64,000 nucleotides of DNA from Siphonodentalium dalli. Its lineage: Eukaryota > Mollusca > Scaphopoda > Gadilida > Siphonodentaliidae. The translations under genes were made by a program, and so were the position numbers. The notes beneath the pieces are model-generated. The model had not been told where the DNA came from. It saw only the letters and a program-made list of their open reading frames with translations, and searched no databases. The stretch spans positions 1,426,001 through 1,490,000 of the forward strand of contig CP136067.1 of NCBI GenBank assembly GCA_032622095.1. Direction: 5' to 3'. Position 1 is the stretch's first letter. Each line of letters opens with the position of its first letter. Below, one piece after another: positions 23,038 to 33,705 of this stretch.

Positions 23038-23318
23038 CTGAAGGGGTCACTCTCACCAAAAAAAGTGCTGAAGGGTACACAGGATTTTCAAAATGTGCTG
23101 AAGGCGAAATGTCGTTCTGAAGGCATTCAGTTTTCGTATCTGCAATGATTTCTGTTAGAGAATAATTGTTTACATTCCAATGAATATTAAAATGTACTGA
23201 AAACAAACTGCTAATGGGCGCCAGACTTTCATAAACACAATTTAAGTAATGGTGTTCGTGCCAATCACAAATCATGTGTACCCTTCAGCACTTTTTTAGG
23301 TGAGAGTGACCCCTTCGG
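23038..23318 (+). mobile_element. Mutator-like MITE with an 11 bp duplication
   Basis: The 281 bp element is flanked by identical CAATACTGGTG (23027-23037 and 23319-23329). Its ends, CTGAAGGGGTCACTCTCACC and the inverse of the right end, agree for about 43 bp with two or three differences. They continue through AGTGCTGAAGGGTACAC. A 9-11 bp duplication with long inverted ends is the Mutator (MULE) signature. There is no coding capacity. A second, reversed and broken copy is at 10346-10606. Confidence 0.85.
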
Positions 23319-23358
23319 CAATACTGGTGTCTCACTCTCAGAAGTGCCTAAAAATTTA

Positions 23359-23703
23359 GTGAACGTTCAGACGACCAGGATACAATCTTAAGTGGATGAA
23401 TCGGACCCGACGAGATTTTGAATAGTTTGTTCACACGATTGCGATGTTGTCGTACAAGATGATATCGTAAAGCATGTGATTGACTACCATGCGATCTTTC
23501 CAGTCACGATTTTTACGTACACACGACTGCAATTACATCGCAAGTGGAGGTATCGAAGGATACGCCACAATTTAGAATCTAAAATCAAACTTGATATTAT
23601 TTTTTGACGTGAGCATGCGCAATCTAACTACCGGTTACTTCCTACGACAAAAATCCTCCCACTTACGATTGAATCATGGTCGTCTGAACGTAACAACGTT
23701 CAC
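23359..23703. mobile_element. 345 bp Harbinger-like MITE, TTA duplication
   Basis: Ends GTGAACGTTCAGACGACCA (left) and, inverted with a 4 bp insertion, the right end. Pairing continues through ATACAATC/ATTCAATC and TAAGTGG for about 42 bp. TTA borders both sides (23356-23358 and 23704-23706). It has no open frame of note. Confidence 0.75.
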
Positions 23704-23770
23704 TTAAATTAAAATAAAATTTGATGGATTATTCATTTCCCATGGGCATGGCATCGGTACAGTTATTTTT

Positions 23771-23914
23771 AATTGTTGGAAATTTTTGTAAAAAAAAAAC
23801 GAAAAAACAGATATCCCCACCCCTACTTATTACATAATTAGTAGGGGTGGGGATATCCGATGTTTTCGGTGTTGTTGGCAATTTGACACAAATTTCCAAC
23901 AACTGTGATTATTC
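23771..23914. repeat. Foldback with an 18 bp perfect inner stem
   Basis: GATATCCCCACCCCTACT at 23810-23827 pairs perfectly with 23840-23857 around a 12-base AT loop. Outer arms TTGTTGGAAATTTTTGT and ACACAAATTTCCAACAA also pair. It is probably a small foldback MITE. Confidence 0.75.
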
Positions 23915-24194
23915 AATTTATTGGATACCCGATTGTCGAGTCAATCTCATTTCAACATTCTGAATCGGGGTTGGCGATATAAGTTCGGGAAAATAAAACT
24001 CACCTCAACTCGGACTAGTCGTAGGTTCATCCAGTTAGCCGATCTGCAGGACTGTTGAATCTTCGAATACTGTATTTAACTCAATGTTTTGCAACTCAAA
24101 TCTACATCAACTTCCAAGTTCGCGCCATTGTTGTAGGAAATCCTTGACATTAACAAATACTTCCGGTCCGTGTTCCGGCCATATTCCGGCTTGA

Positions 24195-24410
24195 GCGAGG
24201 AAACCGCCGAAACCGCCAAAATGAAACGAGATCTCGTTTGATTATTTCGCTTTCCACGGGGCGAAGAAATCAAACGACAGAACCGCCGAAAGCGAGATAA
24301 TGAAACGAGATTACGTTTCATTTTGGCGCTTTCCGCGGATCCCTCGCGTGACAATATGTGTGCGCGTCTGGACATTTTGGCGCTGTCCGCGGTTTCGGCG
24401 GTTTCCGCGA
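24195..24410. mobile_element. GC-rich foldback element, about 215 bp
   Basis: GGAAACCGCCGAAACCGCCA at the left is mirrored by GGCGGTTTCGGCGG-type sequence at the right, with AAAATGAAACGAGAT and its inverse nested inside. The GC content stands out from the AT-rich neighbourhood. Overlapping 60-99 codon frames rich in Arg and Ser on both strands reflect this composition. Confidence 0.6.
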
Positions 24411-24636
24411 CTGGCGGATTTCATATTCCCCGCCCCGTTGCGAGTTGGCCCTAACAGTATTCCATACATATTTAATAACTGAGCCACTGTCAGTGACTCC
24501 AGATACCACACTTTGTTTGGTGTGAAATTGAATGAAATTAGGTACATCATACATGTATAACTTGTTGAATACAAAAGAAGTCGTCACAAAACGAAGTCGG
24601 TCCTAGAGAAGATGGCCTAGTAGTTAGGCTTCGGTG

Positions 24637-24706
24637 TAGATCATGCCATGAATCTCTACTAATGCTAACGGGCGTTAGCATTAGTAGAGATTCATGGCAT
24701 GATCTA
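24637..24706. repeat. Perfect 34 bp inverted repeat with a 2-base loop
   Basis: Arms at 24637-24670 and 24673-24706 are exact inverses (starting TAGATCATGCCATGAATCTC) around GG. There are no mismatches. Such a tight perfect hairpin can be a very young inverted duplication, a cruciform, or a library or assembly fold-back artefact. The upstream GATGGCCTAGTAGTTAGGC resembles a tRNA-type A box, but I find no matching B box. Confidence 0.85.
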
Positions 24707-24977
24707 GCTTCGGTGCTATTAAGTCCTTCCCAAGAGGAAAACACAGGGAGGGCACCTATTTGCATTCGCAGCTAACTGGGATCTTGGCCAACTGGGACCT
24801 TGGCCAACTGGGACCTCAAGTCTGGCTAACTGGGACCTTCGCTAACTGGGACCTTCTGGCTAACTGGGACCTTGGCTAACTGGGATCATGGCTAACTGGG
24901 ACCTTCAGATTTATTATTAATCATTTTGTTAAAATCAAATTATTAAGTCATGAAAGTTAAAACAGATGAAATGTTAA

Positions 24978-25060
24978 CATTTTAAAGATGCATTATCCGA
25001 ATTAACGCTCCTAAATTACTACTATTTCTTTGGCTTCGGGTGTAAAGCAAGCCGCCCATC
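24978..25060 (+). repeat. Dispersed repeat 'GATGCATTATCCGAATTAACG', copy 3
   Basis: Shares ATTTTAAAGATGCATTATCC through TTAACGCTCCTAAATTACT with 14138-14240 and keeps the TTGGCTTCGGGTGTAAA block seen, inverted, at 28730. Confidence 0.7.
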
Positions 25061-25830
25061 AAATCTCAGAGTGAAGTCTTTTGCATCTTCATGATATATT
25101 TCGGGAACTATTTTATGATTTACTTAAATATATGGGTGAAAATCTCAAAAGTACTATGTGGATCTGACATAATTAGTAATCACATCTAACTACATCGCCG
25201 CACGATATACAAGATACATCAGTATCAGAAGACAATTTTTGTATATGCTGACTGATGGCAAATAGGCATCTATATACATGTAGCTGACCATGTAGCTGTA
25301 TGTTGTCTTTGGGTAAACTGTTAAACAAACTCACTGCTGCATGATGAGCTGGTCAGTTGTTACAAGCAAACACAAGTAAGCTGCCAATGATTAGATCAGG
25401 AGATCAAATGGACCAACTGATTAAAACAACACGAGTTATCACACACTAATCGCTTTCAAAACAAACTTAATTACACCTTCACTCTGAATGCACTGCTTAA
25501 CAATCACTTTTTTATATCTTACGGTAAGAATAGCCATCACTGTATTGACTAGATCATCAAACAATAAATATTCATAGAAATATATAAATGGATAAAAATA
25601 AAAATCTTCAGATTTATACTAATTAAGATTGACAAAATAATTTTGTAAAATTGTTTTTTATTAAGTCAGGTTAAAACAAATTAAAAACATTTTGAAGGTT
25701 CAAGCAATAAAATAAACAAAGCAAACAAATAAAACTAAATTTAATGTTCTATTCCACTAATATATATGTATAATATATATAACTAAGGTCCCAGTTAGCC
25801 AAAGGTCCCAGTTAGCCAAGGTCCCAGTTA

Positions 25831-26221
25831 CTCTTGAGTGCCTAATAAACATACATGTACGATTATTAAAATCGAGGTAAAATTCCCACCTGTACGATGG
25901 TTATATGGTCCTGTACGTTTATTAAATTAACCAAAAGAAATAATTCACCAATCTTAAATTGTGTTATTCATAGATAAATGAACTCTTGATTGTTGACAGT
26001 GATCAGCACACTGTACTAGTAGACTCACAGACCTGGCTATCCATCGAAACTATTTCTGTGCCATGGCATCAGTAAACCAGTCAGATGGTGCGTTTTGTAG
26101 GGATGTATGGTACTAATATTTCCAGTCTATGTTTATTCCGCCCTGTACTATTATTCAGTTACGCGACAATTTCCAACCTGTACTATTATTCCACCCTGTA
26201 CTTTTATTAGGCACTCAAGAG
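25831..26221 (+). mobile_element. Complete CTCTTGAGTGCC MITE with TA duplication and readable empty site
   Basis: The 391 bp element has perfect inverted ends, CTCTTGAGTGCCTAATAAA and its inverse, between TA (25829-25830) and TA (26222-26223). It interrupts a GTCCCAGTTAGCC unit. Neighbouring unbroken units show the original site CAGTTAGCC, so the target was the TA in that unit. The TA duplication and end structure point to Tc1/mariner-like mobilisation. Internal CCTGTAC(T/G)ATTATTC blocks repeat. Confidence 0.9.
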
Positions 26222-26262
26222 TAGCCGAAGGTCCGAGTTAGCCAAGGTCCCAGTTAGCTGGC

Positions 26263-27844
26263 AGCCGCATTCATTCAGAAGATGGGTGTAAAATTTTACG
26301 CCCATAATATAATCGCAAGTTGGGGTTTTTCTCAAACAAAATTTCACTGTGGGATAGACATGTGTCAAGTTACATGTTTTTAACTGAGATAGGAAAGGTT
26401 CAAAATATACCTTCAAATAGTTCAATATTGATTCTATGATTACAGTCTCATGATTATGCTTTATTTTCTCTTATCAAATGTCACATGATATTGAGATATG
26501 AGTGTATATACAAAATATATGTACAATATAATAGATGGTAGTCTATAGAAATGAATTATATACATTCTGACTCCTCTTAAGTTGTATGGCAGTTTACTCT
26601 GTTGTGTGTTTACAGTGGCCGGATAAATGTGGTGTCAATTTATTGGCCGGATCATTGTTTGTCTTTTGTCTAGAGTTATCTTTCATAAATTTAATGTCGC
26701 CTGATTTCGTTTAGGACTTTCTGTCAGGAAATTTATCAAAGTAAACTTAATTTCATTCATTTCCGTATTGTTACAGTGATGCTATCCAAGCTTATAATTA
26801 GTGCTCTGGGTCCCGCTATCAGTCTATGTCTTTTTGTATGCACTAAATGTTATAAATAGTTTTTTATTTTTTTTGCACGTGTCGCGAAAGTCGAAAATTG
26901 GAGACCCCATAATAGCCACCAGCTGGGCATGTGTGTAGGTTGTTGCCAGCTATGGGTGAGCATTTAATAGCATATCCGCGATACAGCTTGTGTTCACCCA
27001 TAGCTACCAAAAAAAACCTATTAAATTATAACTTTTTATAAGCTAAGTGAGAGGTGAGACTCGTATACCAGTATACTGGTCCATTCTAATTTCTAGTCTG
27101 TAATTTTCATCAGAATGTATATAATGAAATTAAATGAATACAGTCAATATTATACTAGTACAATAGTACATTATAAGTTATAATTCTGGTCACAATCTAC
27201 ATGTAGGTGGAACATATTAGATACAAGACAAATGGTAAATAACAATACAATTTATATTATATTTAAAGTTCAATGTGTCATCAAGCTAAACTTTTCGAGT
27301 TGTCATTTATCAACAGCTTAATTGTATACGTGTTTATTCTGTTATCGGATTTATCATGTGGGTTTACGAATTTTCATCTTCAATCTCTCTTAGGACTAAT
27401 CTAATAAATGAACACAACTTTTTCAAAAGTGCAGGGTCTTTCAAGCAGATTGGTCAAAGAAAATCTGAGATCCAACACAGTCCCCAAATGCAGTATTTGA
27501 CTATTTGCACTCAAGTAGACACTATTTCTATGATGTTTGCGAAATGACATCATGAGATGTTGCACGCAAACACACACTTCCTTCGGTATTGTAGACGAAA
27601 ATTTCATGCGGTCTACCAAAGCGTTGTTGGAAAGAGGTGCTAAATTAATTTGCCAGTTCAGGTTTATAATACATGTATACGTATTAAACGAATGTTGATT
27701 TTGTTGTGGAAATACATGTAATGGGGTGTAGTCAAGACTCGAATACTCTACCATCATTGGAAATGGGTGCTAATATAACATTTCAATTTGCCAGTTCAGT
27801 GTGAAGTTGAACATATATAATGCTTGCTGTCTTTGTTATGAAAG
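26263..27844. other. Intergenic or intronic DNA with repeat fragments
   Basis: Holds a hairpin with TAGCTATGGGTGA and TCACCCATAGCTA arms (about 26950-27006) and a block (CAAAATCTGAGATC-like, TCCCCAAATGCAGTATTTG at about 27435-27500) shared with 34705-34790. Frames at 27356-27757 on both strands fall on that block. No exon is supported before 27845. Confidence 0.45.
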
Positions 27845-27985
27845 TTGTACATTTTGTGTGGAATCGAAGGAGAATACCCGGAAGACATCGACGGGACGCA
27901 ATATGATCTCTCGCCAATGGATATCATTCAGCAGATCCCCGGAACTTGGTTAGAAAAGCCTCAGTCTCGAGCCCAGCGTGTCTAA
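27845..27985 (+). CDS. Candidate 3'-terminal coding exon, unknown protein
   Basis: A short open frame begins after a TGA at 27839, with a possible AG acceptor at 27843-27844 preceded by a pyrimidine-leaning TGCTTGCTGTCTTTG tract. It encodes about 46 residues, includes the stretch GEYPEDIDGTQYDLSPMDII and PGTWLEKPQSRAQRV, and ends at TAA (27983-27985). The balanced acidic and polar composition and local GC rise are exon-like and unlike the surrounding repeats. There is no known domain. It could also be an internal exon using a GT in the region, or chance. I do not recognise the gene. Confidence 0.35.
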   Translation: MYILCGIEGEYPEDIDGTQYDLSPMDIIQQIPGTWLEKPQSRAQRV

Positions 27986-28252
27986 TACAGTAACAACACT
28001 GTCAGCGCTAAATGCTCTTTTAATCTTTCAGTTTGGCGTGAATCTATATATACATGCATGTATATATATGAAATGTTTAAACAATCAAAATGTGTGTTAA
28101 TCGCAAAGAACATTTGTTTACCCATCACCAGGGCAATCCCCTAGCACACTATAAATATAGCAGTAAATGTAAATATTTAGTGGCCAGGCAGGAAGTTGGG
28201 GGTCAGGAAAAAAATTACGGATACAAGGTGGAAATTTTGTGTTTTTCAGTTT

Positions 28253-28360
28253 CGGGAACCCACCACCACGGGAGCGTAAGTTTTTTCCACCCAGGTCTGG
28301 GACACCCACCCGGGACCGTAAGTTTTTTCCACCGAGGTCTGGGACACCCACCCCCCGAAA
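28253..28360 (+). repeat. Short tandem repeat, 42-45 bp unit
   Basis: GTAAGTTTTTTCCACC(C/G)AGG occurs twice and GGGA(A/C)ACCCACC three times in register. The units contain GTAAGT, a consensus splice donor string, which could mislead gene predictors. Confidence 0.75.
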
Positions 28361-28504
28361 TTAATGAAAATTTTGTAAATTCTACTAAATAATGTGTTAT
28401 TGGCAGGATAAGGGTGTCTCATTGTGTCTGCACCGGAACTGTGAGAACGCTGATCAAGTACACCCACAAAAAATAAACAAAGCATATGGCCTAACAGTAT
28501 TTAA

Positions 28505-28640
28505 CTTGAGCCAATACATTCTATGATATATGCGAGGCTCCCTATGGGAGACTCACATATATGAGACTGTACTGGCACAGGGTCTTTCATACTGCACCAG
28601 CGTAGCTCCCGACATGAAAGGGTTATTCAATATGATAGCA
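28505..28640 (+). repeat. Dispersed hairpin element, related to 34935-35160
   Basis: Shares TATATGCGAGGCTCCCTATG, GAGACTC, CACTGGCACAGG-like and CACCAGCGTAGCTCCC blocks with 35030-35160. In both places AATACATTCT.../ATATAT arms can pair. Confidence 0.6.
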
Positions 28641-28689
28641 GTATTCTTATCGATCAAGGCATATAACAAATATATTTTTTTTAGTCATG

Positions 28690-28805
28690 ATGTCATTTAT
28701 TAGCATCACTCTGACCTTTGATGGACTCGAATCAAATATTTTTTACCCCGAAGCCTAATAAATATTAATTTGCAAGCATTAGTTCGGATTATGCATCTTT
28801 TAATG
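28690..28805 (-). repeat. Dispersed repeat 'GATGCATTATCCGAATTAACG', copy 4
   Basis: Inverted copy with GGACTCGAATCAAATATTTT, ACCCCGAAGCC and TCGGATTATGCATCTTT, matching the inverses at 8386 and 14138. Confidence 0.65.
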
Positions 28806-28810
28806 TTTTT

Positions 28811-31560
28811 AGCTCAACTGAGACGAAGTCTCCGTGGAGCTATAGTCATCACTCCTCGTCCGTCTGTCCGTCAAGACTGATCTTCTCCTCCCGAACCGTA
28901 AGACCGAATGGGTTCATATTTGGTGTGGATGTTCCCTAGGTGAATCGCATTCAGATTTGTTCAAATGAAGTCACCCGGTCAAATAGTTGCGAAGCTAGGA
29001 CCATAACTTTTACCCACCATAGTAATTCTTACAGCAACTTATTCTCGAATTTCATTGGGCCGAATGGGTTCATATTTGGTACAAAGGGTGGTCCTTGGGG
29101 GACTGTGGTTCACATTTGTTCAAATGAGGTCACTGTGTCGAATGTAGGCGGAGCCAGTGGCATAACTAAAAAAAAACCCACAACAAATACAAAAATTCAG
29201 ATTGTCAACTCCTTGCTCAATTTAACACACAAAATTTGTTTTAATTTTTTTTTATAACATGTTATAAAATTTTGAAAAACTCACATAATTATAACATCCT
29301 CTGAATTATGAAACTTCAGTATTTAATGAAATCACAGAAACTTTCCATCACCCACCCCCCCTCACATGACCCAGGCCCCCACCCTGCCAACAGCCCCTTT
29401 ACCCGTATCATATCACAACTTACCTCTCCAGAAGCAGGTGTTATATCTGCCAATATTATACCTACCAGAGGACTGGGCTTCAGAGAGACAGTCAGGTCAC
29501 TAATTGAGATCAGAATGACAGAGTAGAGATTATAATGTTATTGGACAGGTTTGTGTAAACACTGCACTAGCAATGGTGCTATGATGTCCCCAGAGGGTGA
29601 ATTTAGTGTTGCTACCCTGTACAGCAGGCTAGATTCACCAAATACACCCTCCAGGGATCTCATTCTGCTTAGGCCTCATCTTCTGGGAAGTATCTTGAGT
29701 GTCAAATAGAAATTTTGTTTTAGTTACTTTTTGACTTTTTCCGTTCTGTTCAGTTTCTATATATGTCCCCTAATTTGCAAAAGCTAAAATGCATAAATTG
29801 AGGTGCTCAATGGTTGTGCATCACCAACTTCAACAGTAGAACTTCAATCTGTTTCTACATGTAGGTTTCCCATGGCAGTTGAGGCCTAATCAGACTGAGT
29901 GAATTCGGTGATGCTAGCCTGCTTTGCGGAATAGTGTCTTTAAATTCACCTTTTGGGGACCCCATTCTGCAAATGTCAGACACTAAATTCAGGCTTGGCT
30001 GTTTCATATTATTTTCTTAACCACCACTTATCCAGGTGAATACAAATATGGGGGTATATTGGTTTGAATTGGTCTTCTGTCTGTCAGGCAGTCCTTCTAT
30101 CCATCTATCTGTTGGGGTGTCTATCCATCTGTCTTTCAACAATTGTTTTCTTCTCCATATTAAAGACCGAATGTGTTTATATATTTTGGTGTGCATGTTC
30201 CCTAGGTGACTCACAATCAGATTTGTTCAAATAAGATCATCAGATCAAATACACATGTAGGTGCAAAGCCAGGACCATAACTGTTTCCCTCCATTGTAAT
30301 TCTTAAAACAATTTGTTCTCAAGAACCATTGGGCCTATATAGCTTATATTTGGTATGGAGGGGCCTTGGTTCAGATTTGTTCAAATGGGGTCATTTTTAG
30401 GAAAAGAGGCCCCCAGAGGGTGAGGTGAATTCAGTGATGCTAGCCCACATTGCGGAATAGTGTCATTAAATTCGCCATTTGGGGACCTCATTCTGCAAAG
30501 GTCAGATACACTAAATACAGGCTTGGCTGTTCCAAAATTATTTTCTTAACATGGGGGGTGTATATTGAATATTGGGGGGTATATTGATATTACTAGATAA
30601 ATGGATCTCATAGATGGGGATTCACATTTGTTCTAATAGGGGCAGAGATAAGAGATTTAACTCTCCTATACGCTGTTGGTACTGGTATAATAATATTGAT
30701 TTCTAGGCAGCCTGGGTGAGGGCAATGTTTGAGGCAATGGGTAGTGAGTGTAGAGGGGGTGTAGATTAGATGCTCACACCAAAAAAATTCATGCCTGATA
30801 CAACATTAGTTGTAGATTTTCCAATATTATTTTCTTAACCACCACTTATCCAGATGAAATCATGCCCTTATTTTTCAAAGAAATTTGGGGGGGGGGTATA
30901 TTGGATATTGGGGGGTATATTGATATTAATAGATGAATGGATCTCATAGTTGGGGACTCACATTTGCAATGGGGAGGGAGTGTAGAGGGGGTGGAGTTTT
31001 GACCCCATACCTTGATCAAAAGAAAAACAGTTGAAAATTTCATGCCTGATACAACATTAGTTTTGTAGATTAGATTTTCACACCAAAAATCGGTTGGAAC
31101 TGTTTTCATAGTTTGGTTTAATTTTCCAACATGTATGTTTTTACATCATCAGTCCATATATGTTCCTACTTCAGGTTAAACTGTTGGACAGAATTGGCCA
31201 CAAATTTTAACTTTATGGGGGTGTCAGGTCGGTAATTTTCAAATGGGGTCACCTGGTCAAATAGGGGCCAAGCGAAGGACAGTTTTCCTCTTAATATGCT
31301 TCCTTCACAATGACCATCAGGTCTATGTTACTGATATTTAGTATGCAGGGTCCTTTGGTGTATGGGATTCAAATTTATTCAGATGGGGTCACCAGGTTAA
31401 ATAGGGTGGGACCAGGGACATAACTGTATGTCTCTATAGTAATACTTAAAATGTCTTCTCAAGAGAGGTTGGACTATTTAGCTTACATATAGTATGGATG
31501 ATCCTTTAGTGTCTGAGATTCAGATGTGTTAACATGAGGGCAACCTGTTAAGAAATGACG
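28811..31560 (+). repeat. Region of degenerate GAATGGGTTCATATTTGG repeats
   Basis: Begins with AGCTCAACTGAGACGAAGTC and a GTCCGTCTGTCCGTCAA tract. Units with CCGAATGGGTTCATATTTGG, CAGATTTGTTCAAATGAGGTCAC and AGGACCATAACT then recur at about 28900, 29060, 30170, 30330, 31200, 31380 and 31480. Between them lie further partial duplications around GAATTC(A/G)GTGATGCTAGCC, ATTTTCTTAACCACCACTTATCC and GGGGGGTATATTG (29570-31110). I associate this with an interspersed mollusc repeat family. No exon is supported. Confidence 0.65.
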
Positions 31561-32736
31561 GGGCTATGGGGACTAAAACACTTTTGTGTCTACTAAAATC
31601 ATTAAAATACAAAATTCATTAAAACATCTACATTGGAGACTGATTAATCTGACATACATGTATGGTGTTTTGGGTCCATGGATAATTGGGCTTCAAACAT
31701 GTCTAAATGGTTTTATAAAAAGGCGCTTGTGAGATTGGAAATTTCCAACAATTTAGAAAGTTTGAGATGTCGGTTGTGAAATTCCAACCTAAGACTTGGG
31801 AGTCTGGAGCCCGGTCGGGAGGGGACTTGTTGAGCTGTAGGAGGGGTGGGGTGATCAGTAGTGTACAGTTGGTAATGTGAAGGTAGATATTCACCGATCT
31901 ACGTGTACATGAAGCCTCTCTAGCCACATATCCTGTTTAGATCTACTTCTTTTAAAATGATTATGAAAAGTTCTGACTTCAGAGTCCCAGTCTGATCAGT
32001 CTTTGCAGTCTGGTGAACGACCCCACATTCTTTGACTGTCTTGTTATGAGAGCTAGCAATCCCGTGGCAAATTGCTGGAAATCGTTATTTGCCACTATTC
32101 GCCAGAAATTATAACCAAAATTATGAGCAAGGGACCAGTCAATCCATGGAATTTCTTGTTTTCATAGTGAAGTTAGACTCCTGCGAATCACAATTATTTT
32201 GTTGAACCAAACCTTGAAAGCAAGCAGTTACACCCCACCCCCTCCCCACCCTCCCCATATGTACATGTAGCTTCCATCCTTAGTTTAGAATATCATGGTA
32301 CATGTACATGTACACGATTAATAAAGCGCTCCAGTTGTAATGTTTGAAACTTGCCACATTCATATTTTCTTGAAAATAATGTGAGACATATGAATGGATA
32401 TACCGGTACATGTACTAGTACTTATTCATGTTTCAAGTCTTTGTTGTGGACATATGTGCACATGCATGTTGTCTTGTGTGATCATTTAATAATTTACAAC
32501 GCTATTCCAGATTCCACCCCCCCCATTGGAAATGTTTTTTCTCTTTAATCTTATCGTTTTCGTTTTGAATTTATTTTCATTAAATTGTTTTAATTTTGTT
32601 ATCAAATTTATTTTCAAGTTATGAAACATCGATATATGGTTTTATTATGGGTAAAGAATATTGTATATATAAAGAAGAAAACAATAATTTGGTAGTATAC
32701 TGTATACATCAACATGTACATTTATTTCCTTTTTAG
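31561..32736. other. Unassigned intergenic or intronic DNA
   Basis: Contains C-rich runs and several TACATGTA palindromes. I see no gene. Confidence 0.4.
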
Positions 32737-32822
32737 GCCGACTTCGCCTGAAGGAATGAAGGATTGGAGTTTGCTTCTAACGTGCCAGATATGGCTTGCA
32801 GCTGCTAACTTGTTAGCTTCAG
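32737..32822 (+). CDS. Candidate internal coding exon, membrane-segment-like
   Basis: A textbook acceptor (TTTATTTCCTTTTTAG) precedes and an AG/GTATAT donor follows an 86 bp stretch. It is open in one frame as one base, 28 codons and one base. The peptide reads PTSPEGMKDWSLLLTCQIW then LAAANLLAS; its hydrophobic second half could be part of a membrane helix or an amphipathic segment. It leaves one base over, which fits the two-base start of the candidate exon at 39750. No family is recognised. The 66-codon open frame around it simply runs through the splice sites. Confidence 0.4.
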
Positions 32823-33705
32823 GTATATTCTATTCTGTAACTGATGTATCAGAAAAGACATTCTTAATAGTTAAAGACATATTATGGACTTGTTCGAGTG
32901 CGACAAACTTATAAGTTAGTCCTCAGGCTATATGCCAACCTGGGGAATGTAGCATTCTACTAACATCACCGAAAACTTCAAAGAAATCGATCGTACCACT
33001 CCATAGAAAACAGCGTCAGAACTATGCTCAATTGTAAATATTTACACCTCAATTCGGGACGCAACAATCGGCGACAAACTAACGATTTCGCCATCCAGAA
33101 TCATTGCATTTAATTAATATATACCGTAAGAGTGACGGTGTGTGTGTTGTCAATTTTTATTAATATTCATAAAAATAACTTCTTTGAGTAAGATTATTCT
33201 CCATTTCTATTTGAACACCCTACCGGAGTGTTTCACATCATTTAAAACAAATTCCAATTAAATAATGCATTTTTGCTTATATTAATAACAGCACAGCAGT
33301 CATATTATGGTCTTTGAATTAGTACAACAATACGTTACCACATAATCTTTGCAAATTAACACCATATTGCTAAAGAATTAGTGCTTTCCAACATGAGGTA
33401 ATATATAAAAAAATATATTTTACCTACCGACTGACCCAACTTAAAAAATGTGGGTCGGGAGAGGCGAAACGGAAAATCTTTTGAGGATGGCTTAATATGT
33501 CTACAAGATAATGTGTTGTTTATGCTCTCACAGTAGGGGTAGTAAGTTTTATTATGATGCAACACAATGAAATGAAATATGAACTTTACAAGTTTACATT
33601 GATCATTCTGTGGCCTTGGTGGAATTGATTATTTTTAATAAATGTGGGGAGGGGATAAATCACAAACATTCAGACATACATATCCTACTCTTTTAGATAT
33701 ATAGT
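32823..33705. other. Probable intron or intergenic DNA
   Basis: No feature except a fragment near 33418-33485 (CTACCGACTGACCC, GGTCGGGAG) distantly like the Harbinger-type ends at 17393 and 21721. Confidence 0.4.

Larger units (their letters stand above)
24772..26262. repeat. Foldback-like structure bounded by CTAACTGGGACCTT arrays
   Basis: About eight GCTAACTGGGACCTT-type units lie at 24772-24906 on the plus strand, and inverse units (GGTCCCAGTTAGCCAA) lie at 25787-25830 and 26224-26262. Short tandem arrays in inverted orientation around an AT-rich centre are the design of foldback transposons. The centre includes a dispersed repeat copy (24978-25060) and two direct copies of a CTTCAGATTTAT... 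block (24902 and 25607). The right array is split by the MITE at 25831-26221. Confidence 0.6.
27986..28810. other. Intergenic DNA with a short tandem repeat
   Basis: Includes about 2.5 copies of a 42-45 bp unit (CGTAAGTTTTTTCCACC.AGGTCTGGGACACCCACC) at 28253-28360. Overlapping frames on both strands there (28090-28485) are repeat products. A hairpin-rich dispersed element (28505-28640) and an inverted TTATCCGAA repeat copy (28690-28805) follow. Confidence 0.5.

Noticed and set aside
24076-24587. Arg/Ser-rich frames on both strands
   Set aside because: Products of the GC-rich inverted repeat, mutually overlapping and without motifs.
24612-24650. tRNA-like A box (GATGGCCTAGTAGTTAGGC) suggesting a SINE head
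   Set aside because: No B box at the expected distance and no 3' tail repeat; cloverleaf not foldable by eye.
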